Of a stretch of DNA of 64,000 nt, positions 63,666 through 64,000 are shown in pieces. The DNA is from Acanthococcus lagerstroemiae. Taxonomy: Eukaryota; Arthropoda; Insecta; Hemiptera; Eriococcidae. The stretch is from contig CM063113.1 in assembly GCA_031841125.1 (NCBI GenBank), positions 38,222,197 to 38,286,196 on the forward strand, read 5' to 3'. The position numbers and the translations under genes were made by a program. Every line of letters starts with the position of its first letter. Position 1 is the first letter of the stretch. The notes under the pieces are model-generated. The model saw nothing but the letters and a program-made list of their open reading frames with translations. It had not been told where the DNA came from and did no database searches.

Positions 63666-64000
63666 GAATGAAAGGGAGCTTGTGGCACGGTTTCCCCTAA
63701 TCCGATCGACCTGAAACTTTGTAGGTTCATTTTACTTTATTGGAACCAATTTAGGATACGAATTAGAGGAAACTCAGAAAAAAAAATCACCAAGAGTAAA
63801 TAAGGACCACCTTAAGGGTAAAGGAGTAAAGGAAGTTGTGTATTTCTCTCAAGTATTCCTAACATCCTTCTAGCTTACCCTTCCTGTCTAAGGTATGCTG
63901 ATGTGCGAGAAATTGAGTGCTTGGGGGATAAGGTTCCAATCTGCATTTGCAGGGACGAAACTATGGGGGGATGAAACACTCTCAATAATTTGGCAGTTGG
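63666..64000 (+). repeat. modular repeat, rest of C, D and start of second A, runs off the window
   Basis: Resumes with GAATGAAAGGGAGCTTG, CCCCTAATCCGATCGAC and GGAACCAATTTAGGATACG (C). Then CTCAAGTATTCCTAACATCC and GATAAGGTTCCAATCTGCAT (D), and CAGGGACGAAACTATGGGGG (A) to the window end. It shows that the repeat has A at both ends. Confidence 0.85.

Overview
The window is nuclear DNA of an animal, most likely an insect or other arthropod. It is AT-rich, carries many poly-A/T and simple-sequence tracts, and is packed with eukaryotic transposable elements: a Ty1/copia LTR retrotransposon, several non-LTR (LINE) fragments, tRNA-derived SINEs, hAT transposase remnants, many hAT-type MITEs with 8-bp target duplications, and large fold-back elements. 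I found no bacterial operon, rRNA gene, functional tRNA gene or CRISPR array. I could not identify any intact host protein-coding gene; nearly all short open frames are chance or repeat-derived. All element boundaries and similarities were read by eye, so ends outside exact duplications or terminal repeats are approximate.

Layout. 1-9.7 kb: microsatellite, a dispersed repeat, a small hAT MITE, GC/CpG-rich unique islands and a tRNA-like segment. 9.7-19.2 kb: a palindromic MITE, a 574-bp hAT MITE, a LINE 3' end with a truncated SINE nested in its 3' UTR, a tandem array, a LINE endonuclease remnant, a full tRNA-derived SINE with a 13-bp duplication and a paralogous empty site, and a MITE packed with about 30 GATC words. 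19.2-29 kb: unique CpG-rich sequence, three hAT MITEs with perfect 8-bp duplications, and a decayed hAT transposase C-terminus that is itself split by one of them. 29.3-32.4 kb: a 3.1-kb inverted-repeat element. 32.6-37.6 kb: a copia element with two identical 82-bp LTRs whose reverse transcriptase and RNase H have been replaced by foreign repeats. 37.6-46.3 kb: degenerate AGTCTT-type repeats, a LINE reverse transcriptase fragment interrupted by a palindromic MITE, and a 2.35-kb fold-back element. 46.3-52.3 kb: a unique island, another LINE fragment, a GC-rich block with a five-copy tandem array, modular repeats and nested inverted repeats. 52.3-64 kb: a unique island, a roughly 240-bp satellite, two further LINE fragments (one RT-derived, one RNase H-derived), a hAT transposase remnant and copies of a modular A-B-C-D-A repeat.

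How the pieces relate. The hAT MITEs have no coding capacity and would have depended on transposases of the kind whose remnants lie at 24.1 and 60.2-60.7 kb. The SINEs would have depended on a LINE. Three elements (29.3, 43.9 and 51.3 kb) share one architecture: long inverted arms built from degenerate tandem repeats, able to form long hairpin RNA if transcribed. The most unusual signals are (a) a repeat frame with a GC hairpin in which a four-times-repeated word has been exchanged between family members (35.6 kb versus 50.9 kb), (b) several hAT-like MITEs each filled with its own private short word, and (c) the chimeric copia element.
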